DNA of 64,000 nucleotides from Pseudomonadota bacterium (GTDB lineage: Bacteria; Desulfobacterota; Syntrophobacteria; Syntrophobacterales; Syntrophobacteraceae): the NCBI GenBank assembly GCA_023442755.1, contig JAEZXS010000073.1, positions 1 to 64,000 of the forward strand, in the 5' to 3' direction. How positions within the stretch are numbered: the stretch's first letter is position 1; every line of letters begins with the position of its first letter. Below are positions 54,076 to 62,713 of the stretch, in pieces. The position numbers and the translations under genes were made by a program. The notes under the pieces are model-generated. The model saw only the letters and a program-made list of their open reading frames with translations. It was not told where the DNA came from and searched no databases.

Positions 54076-56439
54076 ATGGGACACGTTTCGTGTTCATCGT
54101 TTACTGCCAGTACTCAAGAAATGCATTCGATAGCCGGAGGAAAGGCTGCCACTCTGGCAAAGCTCTACCAAAAAGGATATCCGGTACCTGATGGGTTTAT
54201 AGTATTTCCACCCGCTTTTTCCAATGATCAACTCCTGCCGCAAGCCTGGCGGGATATCCGCAGAGAACTTGAGCGATTACGAAACACAAACGGTTTTACC
54301 GGCGCGGTAGCCGTCCGATCGTCGGCTGCCAGTGAAGATTCCGCCAAAGCCTCTTTTGCCGGAGAATTTGATACTCAGCTTAATGTGAGCACGGATGATC
54401 TCGTAAAAGAAGCTATTGAAACTGTATATCTTTCGAGGAAGAACAAACGAGTGGAAACATACAGTCAGGCAAAAGGAATCAATTCCGACCATGTGGTTTC
54501 CGTAATTGTTCAAAACATGGTGCCCTCCGAGATTTCCGGCGTCTTGTTCACTGCTGATCCCATATCGGGGAATCCATCATGCATGATCGGCAACTTTATC
54601 GATGGCCTGGGAGACCGTCTTGTTTCCGGTAAAGTTGATGGCCAAATCTTCTATATCAAGCGCCCGAGAGGAGAGTATGAAGGTCCGAAGGAATTTGAAC
54701 CCTTTTCCCGTGCGCTCAATGATATGGCCATTCAATTGGAAAGAGAATTGGCGTTGCCGCAGGACATTGAATGGGCCATAGCCGGAAGCCGGTTGTATCT
54801 TCTCCAGTCCCGGCCCATTACAACTCCACTTCCCGGCAATCCTGCAGCCGATGAGCGCAATGACAGCCTTAAAGGGAATTTCCTATGGTCCAATGTCAAT
54901 TTCGGGGAGGCCATTCCCGACGTGATGACTCCGTTTACCGCATCTGCCCTGGAACAGGGTCCTGTAGCAAAGATCGTGAAATTCAAAGACTACAGCGCCT
55001 ACGGCACTATTTGTGGCCGTCCTTATCTGAATATCAGTGTTTTTGCCTCCATTTTCCACGCTCTCGGCAAGAACAACCGGCAAATCATTGAACTGCTGGA
55101 CAGTATGGCTTTGAGTCTGCCGAAGGGATTGGAAATCCCTCTCATCGCCTCATCCAAAACAATATTGTTCTCTATCGTGCCCCAAATGATCTTACTGGAG
55201 TGGAGACAGAGGCGAAGCATGCGCACATTGCCTGCACTTTTGGCGGGCAATGAAGCCTGGTGCAGCGAAATGCGCCGCGTTATCGAGCAGGCACAGACAA
55301 AAGAAGAATTGAGGTTCCTATGGGAATATAAACTCAAAAAGCATCTTCATCAGATCTGGTTTGGCCTTCTCGCCAGTGCCAATCACTATTCAGGCTACAC
55401 GACCTCCCTTCGTCGAGAGCTCATCGCAGATGTGGGGCCGGATACGGCCGACGCATTGATATCGGGGATGAGCAGCGAATCAAAGTTGCTCGCCAGCCTC
55501 GGCCCTCTGGTGGGGTTATCGAAAGTGAGCCGTGGAGAGATGTGCGGTAAGGAATACCTGAAGCAGTATGGTCACCGCAGTCCCAATGAGATTGAGCTCT
55601 CTTCTCCCAGGCCGATCGAGGAGCCGGGATGGCTCGATAAACAGCTGGCGGATTACCGGCAGGCATCCCCCGATGCCGAGGAGTTGCTTTCCGCTCAGCG
55701 GAACAGATTTCAATCGGCATGGGAACATTTCAGAAAGGACTTCCCTCACAAAGAGAAGTTAATCGAAAAAAGGATCGGTGAGGTTGCCAAACGGGCTCGC
55801 CTCCGGGAGGAAGTACGTTCAGAATATGTGAGGGTTTTCGAGATTTGGCGGTTCTGGGCCCTGAGGGCAGGTGTTGTCGCAGGCGTGGGCCAGGATGTAT
55901 TTTTCCTGACTCTTGATGAGGTGATCGGTCTTCTTAACGGCGGGACCGATACATTAGGCCACATATCCGGCCGTAAGGAAGCCTACGCGCGATATAAGAG
56001 GTTGCCTCCCTATCCCACTGTGATCAAAGGCCCCTTCGATCCGTTCCAGTGGGCCTCCGATCCGAACCGCCGCTATGATTACTTCGATGCACAGGCCCAA
56101 ACTGCCGTTGTGCCAGCCTCTGCAATAACGGGCGTGGCCGGTTCTGCCGGACGAGCCGAAGGTGTAGTGCGTTGCCTTTCCAACCCCGAGGAAGGCGATC
56201 AACTCCAGGCCGGCGAAATACTGGTCACCTCACAAATCAATATCGGCTGGACTCTGGTCTTTCCAAAGACGGCAGCGATTGTTACCGATGTCGGCGCTCC
56301 TCTCTCCCATGCAGCTATTGTGGCTCGCGAACTGGGGATACCAGCGGTAGTGGGCTGTGGCAATGCCACCATGCTACTGAAAACGGGAGATCGTGTAAAA
56401 GTCGATGGTTCTAGAGGTATTGTGGAAATACTTAGTTGA
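54076..56439 (+). CDS. Rifampicin-phosphotransferase-like dikinase (PEP synthase family)
   Basis: 787 residues with three parts. An N-terminal PPDK-type ATP-grasp domain (GGKAATLAKLYQKGYPVPDGF, in pieces, AVAVRSSAASEDS, EISGVLFTADPISG). A central helical domain (about 270-680, with YGHRSPNEIELSSPR). A C-terminal swivelling phosphohistidine domain with H745 in APLSHAAIVARELGIP. This layout fits rifampicin phosphotransferase, which uses ATP to inactivate rifamycins, but also related PEP-synthase-like proteins. Position with a TetR repressor and a drug pump supports a resistance role (inference). The ATG at 54076 has AAGGAG six bases before. Confidence 0.8.
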   Translation: MGHVSCSSFTASTQEMHSIAGGKAATLAKLYQKGYPVPDGFIVFPPAFSNDQLLPQAWRDIRRELERLRNTNGFTGAVAVRSSAASEDSAKASFAGEFDTQLNVSTDDLVKEAIETVYLSRKNKRVETYSQAKGINSDHVVSVIVQNMVPSEISGVLFTADPISGNPSCMIGNFIDGLGDRLVSGKVDGQIFYIKRPRGEYEGPKEFEPFSRALNDMAIQLERELALPQDIEWAIAGSRLYLLQSRPITTPLPGNPAADERNDSLKGNFLWSNVNFGEAIPDVMTPFTASALEQGPVAKIVKFKDYSAYGTICGRPYLNISVFASIFHALGKNNRQIIELLDSMALSLPKGLEIPLIASSKTILFSIVPQMILLEWRQRRSMRTLPALLAGNEAWCSEMRRVIEQAQTKEELRFLWEYKLKKHLHQIWFGLLASANHYSGYTTSLRRELIADVGPDTADALISGMSSESKLLASLGPLVGLSKVSRGEMCGKEYLKQYGHRSPNEIELSSPRPIEEPGWLDKQLADYRQASPDAEELLSAQRNRFQSAWEHFRKDFPHKEKLIEKRIGEVAKRARLREEVRSEYVRVFEIWRFWALRAGVVAGVGQDVFFLTLDEVIGLLNGGTDTLGHISGRKEAYARYKRLPPYPTVIKGPFDPFQWASDPNRRYDYFDAQAQTAVVPASAITGVAGSAGRAEGVVRCLSNPEEGDQLQAGEILVTSQINIGWTLVFPKTAAIVTDVGAPLSHAAIVARELGIPAVVGCGNATMLLKTGDRVKVDGSRGIVEILS

Positions 56440-57018
56440 ACTGGCTTGCCCGGGGGATGCTCCATGATTGAGACCATCGGGGAAGTATCGGGCTGGGTGT
56501 GCATCAGGAAGCACACCAGATTTCGCCACGGGGTATTCGATAATTTGGGATCATCGAATACGGGTCAGAAGGAGCCGATTCACCCGGGGAGGTTCGGGTG
56601 ATTGCATTCGGTTTCCAAATCAAATGGCCTACCGAATACGGTCGCGATACGAGCCTAACTCCTTTTGCAGTGTGGCCCGGCTCCAAGTTTCGGGTGTGGA
56701 AATACCGCTATGAAATCCACACCGTAAACTCGGCTGATTGCAACCGTAGAAACAGCCTCCACCAAAACGCTCACACGAATGTCTTCAGCGACGAAGAGCA
56801 TCTACGGGACCCTAGTTCGCCTTTCGGGACCGGGCCACCGAGATTTCCGATAATCCAAGTGAATTAAGTATATTGTCTTGGCTCATCCAATTTGACACGA
56901 CCCCATTCGACATTCGCCGAACGACACCTTCATGATTCCGGGTTGATGGAAATAGCTTTGCTAAATGTGTTTAACCATTCACCACTGGAAAAGAGAACCT
57001 AAACACTGATTTTACGTA
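56440..57018. other. Intergenic region after the resistance cassette
   Basis: About 580 bp with no supported gene. Around 56470-56540 lies a sequence that resembles 59262-59315 (ATCAGGAA..., then GATTTC.CCAC.GGGTATTC in both), a degenerate repeat of unknown kind. The end of the region becomes AT-rich toward the next promoter. Confidence 0.4.
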
Positions 57019-57063
57019 TTGACAGTGAATCATCGACTCCTTACTAAGTGAACTATCATTCAC
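57019..57063 (+). promoter_or_regulatory. Promoter and operator of the second TetR operon
   Basis: TTGACA (57019-57024), 17 bases, TACTAA (57042-57047). The inverted repeat GTGAA (57048-57052), six bases, TTCAC (57059-57063) follows directly, and a GTGAAT/ATTCAC pair also spans 57025-57063. It suits autorepression by the downstream TetR protein. Confidence 0.65.
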
Positions 57064-57075
57064 AAAGGAGCGTTG

Positions 57076-57732
57076 ATGAGCATAGAACGAATTTCAACTG
57101 AAAACCGGCGCGAACAGATCACCGAGGCAGCCCTGAACCTGATCGCGACCCAGGGAGTCGGTTCAGTCAGTATGGCCACTCTGGCCCGCCGCATCGGGGT
57201 GGTGCCATCAGCCATTTACCGTCACTTCGAGAGCAAGGACAAAGTCCTGGATTCTGTTCTTGAACTACTCAGGGAAAAACTTCTCGGAAATGTTTCAATC
57301 GTCCGAAAGGAAAGTGCCGATCCGCTAGACCAATTAAAACGTCTTTTCGCACGCCATGTCCGTCTGATCCTCGATTATCAGGCCCTGCCCAGGTTGATTT
57401 TTTCCGGGGACATATACGATCGTCACCCCGAGCGCAAGAAGGCGCTCTTCAAAATTGTCACGGCATACCTGGGCGCAGTTGCGGAGATAATACGGGAAGG
57501 TCAAAGCGGGGGCCTCATTGAACCGGACCTCGATCCGAACATGCTCGCCGTTGTCTTCCTCGGGCTTATCCAACCCACAGCTATCCTGTGGCACTTAAGC
57601 GATGGGGAATTCGATGCGGGAAAACAAGCCGAACGAGCCTGGCCCTTTTTCTGCGAAGCACTCGACACAAAAAAGGCAGGCAAATCGACTTATCAGAAAG
57701 GAAAGAAAGATGAAAAAGACAAATCTCTATGA
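57076..57732 (+). CDS. TetR-family transcriptional regulator
   Basis: 218 residues: N-terminal helix-turn-helix (TEAALNLIATQGVGSVSMATLA, in pieces, then GVVPSAIYRHFESKDKVL) and a C-terminal helical domain. ATG at 57076, five bases after AAGGAG. It overlaps the cupin gene by 23 bp and so is co-transcribed with it. The inducer is unknown. Confidence 0.9.
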   Translation: MSIERISTENRREQITEAALNLIATQGVGSVSMATLARRIGVVPSAIYRHFESKDKVLDSVLELLREKLLGNVSIVRKESADPLDQLKRLFARHVRLILDYQALPRLIFSGDIYDRHPERKKALFKIVTAYLGAVAEIIREGQSGGLIEPDLDPNMLAVVFLGLIQPTAILWHLSDGEFDAGKQAERAWPFFCEALDTKKAGKSTYQKGKKDEKDKSL

Positions 57733-58027
57733 AGCGAACGGCTTTGGGGAAAAGACTTTCAAGAACCTTTTGGTTCACGATTCCCCGTATTTCAAAATTC
57801 TCAACTTCAACTTCAAAGCGGGGCAGGAATTGCCTGTGCATTCCCACGACATAGAGGGTGAGGTAAGCCTTACCGTGCTGGAGGGAGAGGGCGAGTTTCT
57901 GGGAAAGGATGGGGCAACCATGCCAGCTCGGGCCGGGGATGTGCTAATCTCTCCGATCAGTGAACCACATGGTCTGAGAGCAAAGACGGATCTTCGCCTT
58001 TTGGTCACCATAGCTCCACCAATCTGA
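57710..58027 (+). CDS. Cupin-domain protein
   Basis: 105-residue single cupin with the metal-binding motif 1 LPVHSHDIEGEVSLTVLEGEGE (His, His, Glu) and motif 2 PISEPHGLRA. It may be a small metal-dependent enzyme or ligand binder; the reaction cannot be read from sequence. The ATG at 57710 lies within the end of the TetR gene, preceded by AAAGGAAAG. Confidence 0.85.
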   Translation: MKKTNLYEANGFGEKTFKNLLVHDSPYFKILNFNFKAGQELPVHSHDIEGEVSLTVLEGEGEFLGKDGATMPARAGDVLISPISEPHGLRAKTDLRLLVTIAPPI

Positions 58028-58094
58028 ATAGATGAAGGTGAGCCGGTTAAGGTTCCGTATTCTCATTCATTCAGAAAAAGAAAGGGAGACTGCG

Positions 58095-58736
58095 ATGAGG
58101 CACTTTGGTTTTTCAGGCGGAATAGCTCTTGGAGTTCTTCTGATTGGGGTTTTCACCTTCTTGCCCGGAAACGTGCTCGCTCACTGTGATACACTGGACG
58201 GCCCAGTAATCGCAGCCGCAAAGCAAGCTTTGGAATCCGGGAATATCAAACCGGTTCTTTCCTGGGTACAGCCGGGAGATGAGCAGCAGATGCAAGGTTT
58301 GTTTACAAAAACTCTTGCCGTTCGCAAGTTGAGCCCGGAAGCGAGAGAGTTTGCCGACATGTATTTCTATGAGACGCTTGTCCGTGTTCACCGTGCCGGC
58401 GAAGGAGCACCTTATACCGGCCTCAAGCCTGCCGGCCAGGTGGAAGCTTCGGTAGCCCTGGCAGATAAAGCAATTGAAACGGGCTCGGCTGACAAACTCG
58501 TAAAGGAGTTAAACGGCGCTGTCTCTCAGGGGATTCAGAATCGCTTCAAAATCCTGAGTGAGAAAAAGAAACATGCAAACGAAAGCGTTGCTGCAGGGCG
58601 CGATTTTGTAGCTGCATATGTGGAATTCGTTCACTATGTGGAGAAGTTGCATGGTGATGCCGCCGCTGGTGGTGGTGCTGACGAGCATGCTTCAGCGAAC
58701 AACCAGGATCATAAAGGTGTGCATAAGCATCAATAA
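58095..58736 (+). CDS. Exported DUF6448-family protein
   Basis: 213 residues. A signal peptide (GGIALGVLLIGVFTFLPG) is followed by a mature start AHCDTLDGPVIAAAK, typical of DUF6448. A helical body and a His-rich C-terminal tail (KGVHKHQ) complete it. It is periplasmic by inference. It follows the cupin in the same operon with AAAGGGAGA before the ATG. The tail could bind metal. Function unknown. Confidence 0.8.
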   Translation: MRHFGFSGGIALGVLLIGVFTFLPGNVLAHCDTLDGPVIAAAKQALESGNIKPVLSWVQPGDEQQMQGLFTKTLAVRKLSPEAREFADMYFYETLVRVHRAGEGAPYTGLKPAGQVEASVALADKAIETGSADKLVKELNGAVSQGIQNRFKILSEKKKHANESVAAGRDFVAAYVEFVHYVEKLHGDAAAGGGADEHASANNQDHKGVHKHQ

Positions 58737-58824
58737 GTAAATTCCTTAGTGCCGGTTCTCTCAACAATCGGGGAAGCCGCCATGGTCGGAAGGCGTAAAT
58801 TATATTAAACTATATATAATAGCT
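58737..58824. other. Short AT-rich gap before the adaptor pseudogene
   Basis: AT-rich sequence with TATATTAAACTATATATAAT around 58800-58820, possibly a former promoter. No gene is seen. Confidence 0.3.
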
Positions 58825-59247
58825 GCGTTGATTACCACTGTGGCGGCTTTGTTTGTAGTATGGCTTAAAAGCCCCCTGAAGGTCATTCCCTAATGTTCCT
58901 GTCTTGGTACGCTGGAAGCTCATACTGTCTCCAAAATTGGTTTTAAGGTTTCAGGGACGCTGGTCTCATTGGAAGCGGACCAGGGTGATCGGGTAAAGAA
59001 GGGCCAAGTACTTGCGAGGCTGACCCACAGGATTATGCGTCTGCCGTTTTCCGGCAAGCAGTGCCTCCTTTCTGGTGTGCTTGACGGGCCGATTACAGTC
59101 GGTCACTCCACACTCATTCCACACTATGAACTGGAAAACGAAGATGCTTTAATGGAAATCCTTAAGCACACTACGATGACTGTAAGACATAACCAACCAA
59201 TTATTATTGGAACTCTGTCCGATAAGCACACCACGAAATCGTTGTGA
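58825..59247 (+). pseudogene. HlyD-type efflux adaptor remnant
   Basis: One reading frame gives an N-terminal membrane helix (LITTVAALFVVWLKSPLKVIP), then a stop codon (TAA at 58891-58893). The same frame continues with LGTLEAHTVSKIGFKVSGTL and LEADQGDRVKKGQVLARL, the biotinyl-lipoyl-like segment of membrane-fusion proteins, and RIMRLPFSG. After about residue 80 the family resemblance fades and most of the coding length is missing. A nonsense mutation plus internal deletion is the simplest reading. Confidence 0.75.
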
Positions 59248-59603
59248 CGGTGGAAACCACTGGGGACGGGTCGGGTTGTGTGGATCAGGAAAATCAGCTG
59301 ATTTCTCCACAGGGTATTCATGTTGCAACCATTTAGGACGGGTTTCTCCTCTTATGTGAACTCCAACGGTAGTCTCGAAGACTACACGACGGTGCACAAC
59401 CTTCCCCTGTTGCTTTGACAAGTCATCACGCAGGTGATATCCGTTGAAGGGACAAGAGTAATCAGGCGATGGCGCGCGCCCGATTCCCGGCTCGCAGGCC
59501 GGTCTGCCTGAACACCATGGAAATCCTTATAGGGAGCTCCGTCTGGCCGATTGGGCCATTTGTTGCTCTGCTGTGTCGGTCACTGTTCTAAGAGCTTTAC
59601 TCC
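59248..59603. other. Intergenic region with repeat and inverted-repeat arm
   Basis: About 355 bp without a gene. It holds the degenerate repeat related to 56470-56540 (at about 59262-59315). It also holds the left arm of an inverted repeat (59450-59487) whose right arm is at 60363-60397. Confidence 0.5.
59450..59487 (+). repeat. Left arm of inverted repeat flanking the anti-sigma pseudogene
   Basis: GGACAAGAGTAATCAGGCG and the following ATGGCGCGC...GATTCC reappear inverted at 60363-60397, with one 2-bp length difference. Both arms can be read as DKSNQAMAR, so they may derive from the start of one gene. Confidence 0.8.
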
Positions 59604-60315
59604 ATGGAACCCGTTACTTTCACAGTAGCCAACGAATTGGCGGTGCTGCCCGTGTTGCAGGCCGCCGCAACAGCATTTGTCCGGGCCGCGGGGGAGGCAT
59701 CTTCTTACGAAATCGAACTCGTGCTGGAAGAGATCTTCGTCAACGTTCTCGAACATGGATATCTCCCGGTCAACGAGAGCGCATTCACTTGACCCTCGGC
59801 ATCGAAGGGCAGTTTCCGGTCGTGTCGATGCGGTTCCGGGGAATACCGTTCGACGTCGATTATCTCCAGCGGTGCTCGGAATCCAACCCGCAGGATATGC
59901 TCAGCGGCAGCATCCATGGAATCGGCCTGCGGCTGATCAGGCAATTCAGCGATCGAATCGAGTATCGCAATCTGGGCAAGGAAGGGCAGGAGATCATATT
60001 TTTGTCCATGAGTTTGGACGAGATACCGTGCCTCTGGTTCGGACGAATCAGCGCCGATGGCAGCTCGATCGCCTCGAAACGATCTACCTTTACCTGCCGC
60101 TGCTTCAACCTGGGACCGCAACTCTTTGTGACAAATTTGAAGAAACGGGATTCTTTTTTTCGGGGATGAGGGTCGGTTGCGGGGGGGAAGACTGGCTGGT
60201 CCTCCAATACCTCAATAACCAGCGCTATGCATACGACCTGCTGCAGGCCGCAACCAGCTTTGGCCAGGAGTTGATTGATTATGTGCGGGAGCGCGATCCT
60301 GTCCGCAATTTCTGA
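59604..60315 (+). pseudogene. Anti-sigma factor (RsbW-like ATPase) gene broken by frameshifts
   Basis: Three successive frames together give one protein. First, MEPVTFTVANELAVLPVLQ and IELVLEEIFVNVLEHGYLP (GHKL N-box). After a shift near 59777, RIHLTLGIEGQFPVVSMRF and HGIGLRLIRQFSDRIEYRN. After a second shift between about 60010 and 60060, LETIYLYLPLLQPGTATLC to a stop after ERDPVRNF. The last part matches the C-terminal extension found on some RsbW-like proteins. Each frame stops early by itself, so the gene is unlikely to be functional unless the shifts are sequencing errors. Confidence 0.78.
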
Positions 60316-60632
60316 CCGTCGCGCCGGACTTGGCTGAATCGGGACCTCAAGGCGGGCGGCTCGGAATCGGCGCGCCATCGCCTGATTACTCTTGTCCATT
60401 ATAAGGCATCTTGAAGAACCTTTCTCTCCTGTTTTCGCCGGTTGGCCGTGGTGTTCATATTTTGGAAAATAAAGGAACAGAAAAACCGGCAGGCACCGAA
60501 AGGTAACGCTATTCACCGGCCCGCTTCCGCCGCAGTCTTTTTCCTGTGCGGCTCAATCGTGAGCCACTGCATGTTTTCCGGAGTATCGGGGCATCCCGTT
60601 CGTTGTTAATTTTTATGTGAAGGAGAACGCCG
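60316..60632. other. Intergenic region before the M32 peptidase gene
   Basis: About 317 bp. It contains the right inverted-repeat arm (60363-60397). A minus-strand frame beginning MDKSNQAMARRFRAARLE runs into the pseudogene and is judged a remnant or shadow. The remaining sequence should hold the promoter of the next gene. Confidence 0.45.
60363..60397 (-). repeat. Right arm of inverted repeat flanking the anti-sigma pseudogene
   Basis: Reverse complement of 59450-59487 (GGAATCGGCGCGCCATCGCC, then TGATTACTCTTGTCC). About 875 bp separate the arms. Confidence 0.8.
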
Positions 60633-62138
60633 ATGGCGCAGAAATCATACGAACAGCTTCTGGAGCATTTCAAAGAAACCGCCTGCTTTCAGTCCATGGG
60701 AAGTCTTCTGGGCTGGGACCAGCGCACCTGCATCCCCCCGGCGGGAAACGCATACCGGGCCACCCAGATGGCCACGCTGGCGGGCTTTCTGTCCAGGCGG
60801 CTTTCCGATCCCAAACTGGGCGAGATGCTTTCAACCGTCGAGAGTTCCAGCCTTGTCGCCGATCCCCTCTCGGATGAGGCGGTAAACGTCCGGGAGTGGC
60901 GAAGAGCCCACGACCGGGCATGCAAGATTCCGGAATCCCTTGCAAAGGCGCTTTCGCAGGCGGCTTCCGAGGGCGAAACCGCCTGGGAGGCTGCACGGCC
61001 GGCAAACGACTGGAGCGGCTTTCTGCCATTTCTCGAACGCATCATAGACCTCAAGCGTGAGGAAGCCCGGGCACTCGAAATCGGGGCCGAACCCTATGAC
61101 GGTTTGATCCAGGATTTCGAACCGGGCGAGAGTGCGCGAAACATCCAGGCCCTGTTCGCAGAACTTTCGGGCCCCCTGACCGATCTGCTGCAAAGAATCC
61201 GGGAAAGCGGGAAGAAGCCGGACGCCGGCATACTATCGGGAAATTCCCCCATATCGGCCCAAAACGGCCTGATCCGGGAGATAACGCAACGGATCGGTTT
61301 CAATTTCGACTGGGGCAGAATGGATAAATCCGCCCACCCTTTCACTGCGGCGATCGGATTGGGGGACGTGCGGATCACCACCCGCTACGATGAGAATTCC
61401 TTCGTCTCGGCCCTGTTCAGCGCCATCCATGAAACCGGGCACGCGCTGTACGAACAGGGGCTTCCTCCCGAGCACTGGGGCACTCCCAGGGGCACACCCG
61501 TATCCATGGCCATCCACGAGTCGCAGTCACGCCTGTGGGAAAACATGGTGGCGCGGTCCGCCGGATTCTGGAGCTTCTTCTACCCGACCGCCCGTGAATT
61601 CTTCCCGTGGCTGGAAGGCGTTTCCATCGAAGATTTCCACCTGGCGATAAACGAAGTCAGCCCGAGCCTCATCCGCACGGAAGCCGACGAAGTGACCTAT
61701 AACCTGCACATCATCATGCGCTTCGAACTGGAACTGGCCCTCATACGGAAAGAAATCGAGGCAAGGGATCTTCCCGATGCCTGGAACGCCAGGATGCAGG
61801 CGTATTTCGGCCTGACGCCCCCCGACCATGCAACCGGCGTGCTGCAGGACGTGCACTGGTCGGGCGGGTCCTTCGGCTACTTCCCGAGCTATGCCCTGGG
61901 CAACATGTACGCCGCGCAGTTTTATGCCAAAGCCAAGGGCGAACTGGGCGATCCCGAGGTCCTTTTTGCGGGCGGAATCTTTGCGCCTTTCCTGAGCTGG
62001 CTCAGTGCGGAAATTCACCAACAGGGGAGCCGTTATCTTCCGCGCGACCTGGTCAGGGCGGTAACGGGCGAGGAATTGCGCCCGAAGTATTTAATAAACT
62101 ACTTATATAGCAAATACACTTACTTATATAGCCTATGA
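60633..62138 (+). CDS. Carboxypeptidase Taq-type metallopeptidase (family M32)
   Basis: 501 residues with the zinc motif HETGH (H266, H270) in AIHETGHALYEQGL. The M32 companion motifs are HESQSRLWEN (with the third ligand region) and IRTEADEVTYNLH. The enzyme removes C-terminal residues from peptides in the cytosol. The ATG at 60633 has AAGGAGAACGCCG before it. It is monocistronic, and GC-rich like the core genome rather than the accessory stretch to its left. Confidence 0.94.
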   Translation: MAQKSYEQLLEHFKETACFQSMGSLLGWDQRTCIPPAGNAYRATQMATLAGFLSRRLSDPKLGEMLSTVESSSLVADPLSDEAVNVREWRRAHDRACKIPESLAKALSQAASEGETAWEAARPANDWSGFLPFLERIIDLKREEARALEIGAEPYDGLIQDFEPGESARNIQALFAELSGPLTDLLQRIRESGKKPDAGILSGNSPISAQNGLIREITQRIGFNFDWGRMDKSAHPFTAAIGLGDVRITTRYDENSFVSALFSAIHETGHALYEQGLPPEHWGTPRGTPVSMAIHESQSRLWENMVARSAGFWSFFYPTAREFFPWLEGVSIEDFHLAINEVSPSLIRTEADEVTYNLHIIMRFELELALIRKEIEARDLPDAWNARMQAYFGLTPPDHATGVLQDVHWSGGSFGYFPSYALGNMYAAQFYAKAKGELGDPEVLFAGGIFAPFLSWLSAEIHQQGSRYLPRDLVRAVTGEELRPKYLINYLYSKYTYLYSL

Positions 62139-62713
62139 CCAGCCGGGCTTTAAGCCGTTCTCTACTATTTTAGTGTGCATCCCAAAATGTGCAAAATAAT
62201 TTGCAGATTTGCACCAAAGGGTACATAAGTCCTTGACTTCGGTTCGGCAGTGGATTATGAGACAGCCACACTGTAATAGATAGCAGCACCGGAATCCTGC
62301 CGGTCTCCTGTTCTGATTTTGATCGGGATCCATCAGGAAAGAAACTTCGCTACGCCCGGCCTTCCACAAGGGTGAGCGGACGCCCCGTGAAAAATCCTCT
62401 TGTCCGTTTCTCCCGCTCACCGACGCTCGCGGCAGGAAATATTCGGCAACAGTTGTCTCAATAATTTCGGCAAGTTATTCTTGGATATATTTTATTCCAG
62501 GTTGGTTGTAGTACGCCTTTCTTTGTAACAGGGCATTGTTCTTTAAAAACTTGTGATCGGCATCACAAAACAACTTGCGCTCCGCCCCCCGGAGTTGCGG
62601 GCAATTTTTCCATTTTAGACGGGTTGCCCGCGATTCATGGAACGCAACCACACGAACGCCGATTCCCTTTAACCGACATGACTTCACCGGAATAGGCTTA
62701 GGAGTAAACGTTC
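62139..62713. other. Intergenic region before hdrA
   Basis: About 575 bp without a supported gene. Minus-strand frames at 62133-62420 and 62475-62687 show no family resemblance. The AT-rich stretch at 62440-62560 probably holds the hdrA promoter. AGGAG at 62700-62704 is the hdrA ribosome-binding site. Confidence 0.5.

Noticed and set aside
59860..60516. 218-codon minus-strand frame beginning MNSVTFRCLP
   Set aside because: Most of it is antisense to the anti-sigma pseudogene. Only the DKSNQAMARR piece, shared with the other inverted-repeat arm, might be a real coding remnant.
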